A stretch of DNA of 64,000 nucleotides from Dactylosporangium sucinum (GTDB lineage: Bacteria > Actinomycetota > Actinomycetes > Mycobacteriales > Micromonosporaceae), in contig NZ_BMPI01000049.1 in assembly GCF_014647515.1 (NCBI RefSeq), positions 14,070 to 78,069 on the forward strand. The letters are read 5' to 3'. Under the pieces are notes generated by a model. That model was not told where the DNA came from. It ran no database searches and saw only the letters and a program-made list of their open reading frames with translations. Both the position numbers and the translations under genes were made by a program. This document shows, in pieces, positions 62,954 through 64,000 of this stretch; position 1 is the stretch's first letter, and the number at the start of each line of letters is the position of its first letter.

Positions 62954-64000
62954 TGACCGACGTGGTTCCCAAGGTCGAGACGGTCAAGCTGACCATCGAC
63001 GGCATCGAGGTCGAGGCGCCCAAGGGCGCGCTCGTGATCCGCGCCGCCGAGCAGATGGGCATCTCGATCCCGCGCTTCTGCGACCACCCGCTGCTGGCCC
63101 CGGCCGGTGCCTGCCGCCAGTGCCTGGTCGACATCGAGGGCCAGCGCAAGCCGGTGGCGTCGTGCACGCAGCCGGTGGCCGAGGGCATGGTGGTGCGGAC
63201 CCAGATGACCTCCGACGTGGCCAAGAAGGCCCAGGAGGGAATCATGGAGTTCCTCCTGATCAACCACCCGCTCGACTGCCCGGTGTGCGACAAGGGCGGC
63301 GAGTGCCCACTGCAGAACCAGGCGATGAGCAACGGCCAGGCCGAGTCGCGCTTCGTCGAGCACAAGCGGGAGTATCCGAAGCCGCTGCCGATCAGCACCC
63401 AGGTGCTGCTCGACCGCGAGCGGTGCGTGCTCTGCCAGCGCTGCACCCGGTTCTCCGACGAGATCGCCGGTGACAAGTTCATCGACCTGATGGAGCGCTC
63501 GTCCAACGAGCAGATCGGCGTCTTCCGGGGCGACCCCGACTCGCCGGGCGACGACGCGCCGTTCAACTCCTACTTCTCGGGCAACACCATCCAGATCTGC
63601 CCGGTCGGCGCGCTGACCAGCTCGCAGTACCGGTTCCGGGCCCGCCCCTTCGACCTGGTCTCCACGCCGAACGCGTGCGAGCACTGCGCGGCCGGCTGCG
63701 ACCAGCGGGCCGACCACCGCCGCGGCAAGGTCATGCGCCGCCTGGCCGGCGACGACCCGGCGGTCAACGAGGAGTGGAACTGCGACAAGGGGCGCTTCGC
63801 GTTCCAGTACGTCAACGCCAACGACCGCCTGACCACCCCGCTGGTGCGCGACGCCAAGACCGGCGAGCTGCGCACGGCGAGCTGGCCGGAGGCGCTGTCG
63901 GTCGCCGCGGCCGGCCTGCGGGCCGCCAAGGACAAGGGCGGCGTGGGCGTGCTGGCCGGCGGGCGCCTGACGGTCGAGGACGCCTACGCGTACTCGAAGT
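62953..64000 (+). CDS. nuoG: NADH-quinone oxidoreductase subunit G, partial (runs off window)
   Basis: The first 349 codons of nuoG. They show the N-terminal 2Fe-2S ferredoxin domain (FCDHPLLAPAGACRQCLVD), the His/Cys cluster N5 region (HPLDCPVCDKGGECPLQNQA), the 4Fe-4S ligands in CVLCQRCTRF and IQICPVGALTSSQYRFRARP, and the start of the molybdopterin-like domain (NACEHCAAGCDQRADHRRGK). Its C-terminus and any later nuo genes lie beyond 64000. Confidence 0.95.

Overview
This window is high-GC chromosomal DNA from an actinomycete. The evidence is strong GC bias at third codon positions, many GTG starts, candidate leaderless promoters, the futalosine route to menaquinone (mqnE, mqnA, mqnC), a menG-menJ-nuoABCDEFG arrangement, a paaABCDE operon, a SigK/RskA pair and the SCO2521-SCO2525 gene families first named in Streptomyces coelicolor. 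The gene content fits Streptomyces relatives or Micromonosporaceae; I cannot fix the genus. No rRNA, tRNA, CRISPR array, insertion sequence or prophage was seen.

Layout. 1-11.4 kb: the end of an Lrp/AsnC regulator, a glycolipid-binding-family protein, a DEAD-box helicase, a 1597-residue Pro/Gly/Gln-rich disordered protein with one C-terminal membrane anchor, an NlpC/P60 peptidoglycan hydrolase, mqnE and a D-amino-acid-oxidase-like flavoprotein. 11.5-18.0 kb: the conserved but functionally undescribed SCO2521-SCO2525 cluster. It includes a MinD/ParA-like protein whose P-loop carries Arg where Lys is expected, a methyltransferase, and a membrane-anchored protein translationally coupled to SCO2521. 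18.4-23.9 kb: DUF4229 protein, M14 carboxypeptidase, VOC protein, HelD and a MazEF-type toxin-antitoxin pair.

24-41.3 kb is an accessory and decaying region. It holds an intact type II Wadjet anti-plasmid operon (jetABCD; DUF2397, DUF2398, SMC-like ATPase, DUF2399). Around it are scars of further copies: a jetA-jetD deletion remnant at about 34.9-35.15 kb and two helD fragments at about 32.23-32.49 and 38.59-38.67 kb, all in the same orientation as the intact genes. A DUF234-like ATPase fragment and a histidine kinase fused by deletion to the tail of a response regulator add to the decay. An LLM flavin oxidoreductase/NADP reductase operon here faces a MarR gene across two 16-bp palindromic operators.

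41-64 kb is mostly core metabolism: VOC protein, ArsR-type regulator and MFS exporter, mqnA between two beta-lactamase-fold serine hydrolases, paaABCDE (phenylacetyl-CoA epoxidase), sigK-rskA, an aldo/keto reductase, mqnC-menG, a DUF559 protein, menJ and the complex I operon, whose nuoG runs off the window. mqnA/C/E, menG and menJ make and finish the menaquinone that complex I reduces. A near-consensus Rex operator precedes menJ-nuo, which suggests redox control of this quinone/NADH module.
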